Below are positions 63,005-64,000 of a stretch of 64,000 nt of DNA, in pieces. The translations under genes were made by a program, and so were the position numbers. The notes beneath the pieces were generated by a model that worked only from the letters and a program-made list of their open reading frames with translations, made no database searches and had not been told where the DNA came from. How positions within the stretch are numbered: position 1 is the first letter of the stretch; every line of letters starts with the position of its first letter. This DNA comes from Pedobacter segetis. GTDB lineage: Bacteria; Bacteroidota; Bacteroidia; Sphingobacteriales; Sphingobacteriaceae. The stretch covers positions 62,001 to 126,000 of the forward strand of contig NZ_JAEHFY010000011.1 in the NCBI RefSeq assembly GCF_016623585.1, in the 5' to 3' direction.

Positions 63005-64000
63005 CTATTTATCTGCTGTCCAAACATCATTTGCAGAATTGCTGTCTGGCAGTACGTGTTGTGGATCAAAAGTTACCGATTCTATTTTTTCTGTAGAAGG
63101 ATATTGTAGTGTCCAAGTATTGTTTCTTTCCCAAATTTCTACTGGTAATTTGATGGTTTCTGTTTTACCACTTTCTGTTTTGATTTCTAAAATCACGGGG
63201 ATAGGCATTTTTTCTTTACACTCTACCGTGATCAATGCACCATTTTTAGCATCATCTTTAACATACTTTACGTCGTTAACAGCAATGTCTGCTTTCCAAT
63301 TGTTCGCAAACCAACCTCTCCAAAACCAGTTTAAGTTTTCGCCGGCAACGTTTTCTATTGTTCTAAAAAAATCGTTTGGGGTTGGGTGTTTAAATGCCCA
63401 TCTGTTAATATAAGTTTGAAAAGCCCTATCAAAACGCTCTGGTCCCAAAATTTGTTCTCGCAATAAAATCAATCCCGTACTTGGCTTAAAGTAGCATAAT
63501 ACGCCAATATGAGATTCTTTCATATTATCTGGGCTAACCATTATCGGCTCAAAAACGGGGTTTGTTAAGTATGGTGCCAATTTGTGCATATCTGTTGCTG
63601 CTTTTGGGGCATACTCTCCATTATTGAAATTCTGGGTAGATAAGGTGTTGATAAAAGTGTTAAAGCCTTCATCCATCCAACCGTATAAACGTTCGTTAGA
63701 ACCTACGATCATCGGGAACCAATTATGTCCAAATTCATGGTCTGTAACGCCCCACAAACTCGCTTTTTTAGATTTCCACCCACAAAAAACTATCCCTGGG
63801 TATTCCATCCCACCTTCGTTACCCGCTACGTTTGTTGCCGCAGGATAAGTAAAAGGGTACCATTTGCTAGAGTTATACTCGATGGATTTCTTAGTGTATT
63901 CTGTTGATCGGCTCCAAGCATCATTACCGGCACTTTCTACGGGGTAGGCAGATATCGCCATAGATTTTTTATCGTTTGGCAAATTCATCCTTGCGGCATC
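63005..64000 (-). CDS. M1-family metallopeptidase, C-terminal part (5' end beyond window)
   Basis: The frame is open to position 64000, so the N-terminal part is missing; about 331 residues are seen. The gluzincin site is complete: [26 protein letters not shown], giving HExxH and the third ligand Glu 18 residues after the second His. [13 protein letters not shown] precedes it, matching the GxMEN-like substrate loop of M1 peptidases (here GGMEYP). A C-terminal beta domain follows ([31 protein letters not shown]). It is probably an exported aminopeptidase, but the signal peptide is outside the window. Confidence 0.9.
   Translation of the reverse strand, partial: DAARMNLPNDKKSMAISAYPVESAGNDAWSRSTEYTKKSIEYNSSKWYPFTYPAATNVAGNEGGMEYPGIVFCGWKSKKASLWGVTDHEFGHNWFPMIVGSNERLYGWMDEGFNTFINTLSTQNFNNGEYAPKAATDMHKLAPYLTNPVFEPIMVSPDNMKESHIGVLCYFKPSTGLILLREQILGPERFDRAFQTYINRWAFKHPTPNDFFRTIENVAGENLNWFWRGWFANNWKADIAVNDVKYVKDDAKNGALITVECKEKMPIPVILEIKTESGKTETIKLPVEIWERNNTWTLQYPSTEKIESVTFDPQHVLPDSNSANDVWTADK

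Overview
The window is chromosomal DNA from a low-GC member of the Bacteroidota, most likely Sphingobacteriaceae (Pedobacter-like). The evidence is a SusC/SusD pair, two proteins with C-terminal type IX secretion (T9SS) sorting domains, promoters of the Bacteroidota TTTG-N20-TAnnTTTG type, many SPII lipoproteins, a DUF2723 protein, a DUF4920 lipoprotein and a LysM/glucosaminidase pair. No rRNA, CRISPR array, prophage or intact insertion sequence is visible. The taxonomic call is inference.

Positions 1-25786 form a pectin utilisation locus, almost all on the minus strand. It encodes a SusC/SusD importer, a beta-helix surface lipoprotein, two PL1 pectate lyases, a CE12 rhamnogalacturonan acetylesterase, a T9SS accessory protein, a 1450-residue T9SS pectin methylesterase, a GH43 enzyme, two more CE8 methylesterases, an alpha/beta esterase, a GH28 polygalacturonase and a GH105 unsaturated-glucuronyl hydrolase (cut by the window start). 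Together they would de-esterify pectin outside the cell, cut the backbone by lyase and hydrolase routes, import oligomers and remove terminal unsaturated uronic acids. A divergent LacI-type regulator lies at the head. Four copies of a conserved CG-centred element (TGCAATCGWTRCCG) lie one upstream of each transcription unit (3209, 7893, 13736, 24657), so the locus looks like one LacI regulon of four units.

Positions 25787-40567 hold a decayed histidine-kinase remnant, a MaoC-like protein, a TetR-TolC-HlyD-DHA2 tripartite efflux operon with two identical operator-like sites, an AhpC/AhpD peroxide-defence pair, a DUF4143 ATPase with 32-bp tandem repeats upstream, an envelope cluster (two glucosaminidase-LysM proteins, a secreted protein, an O-methyltransferase), an atypical ClC protein, rplY, prs and tRNA-Gln.

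Positions 40568-64000 hold housekeeping and envelope genes: DUF2723 protein, Tex, Nudix hydrolase, flavoprotein disulfide reductase, Lrp/AsnC regulator, DUF4920 lipoprotein, MOSC protein, UbiA-like protein, metallophosphoesterase, an AAA+/VWA pair, RmuC, a Lhr-like DEXH helicase, OxyR and the C-terminal part of an M1 metallopeptidase. Around 49.8-50.6 kb lies an unusual 112-nt class-II tRNA-like gene with a GUC anticodon, its own promoter and a terminator, followed by a collapsed HEPN-MNT toxin-antitoxin remnant. A dispersed noncoding repeat family with a built-in terminator hairpin and a CCGCCAGCTGGCGG-type palindrome is scattered through this half.
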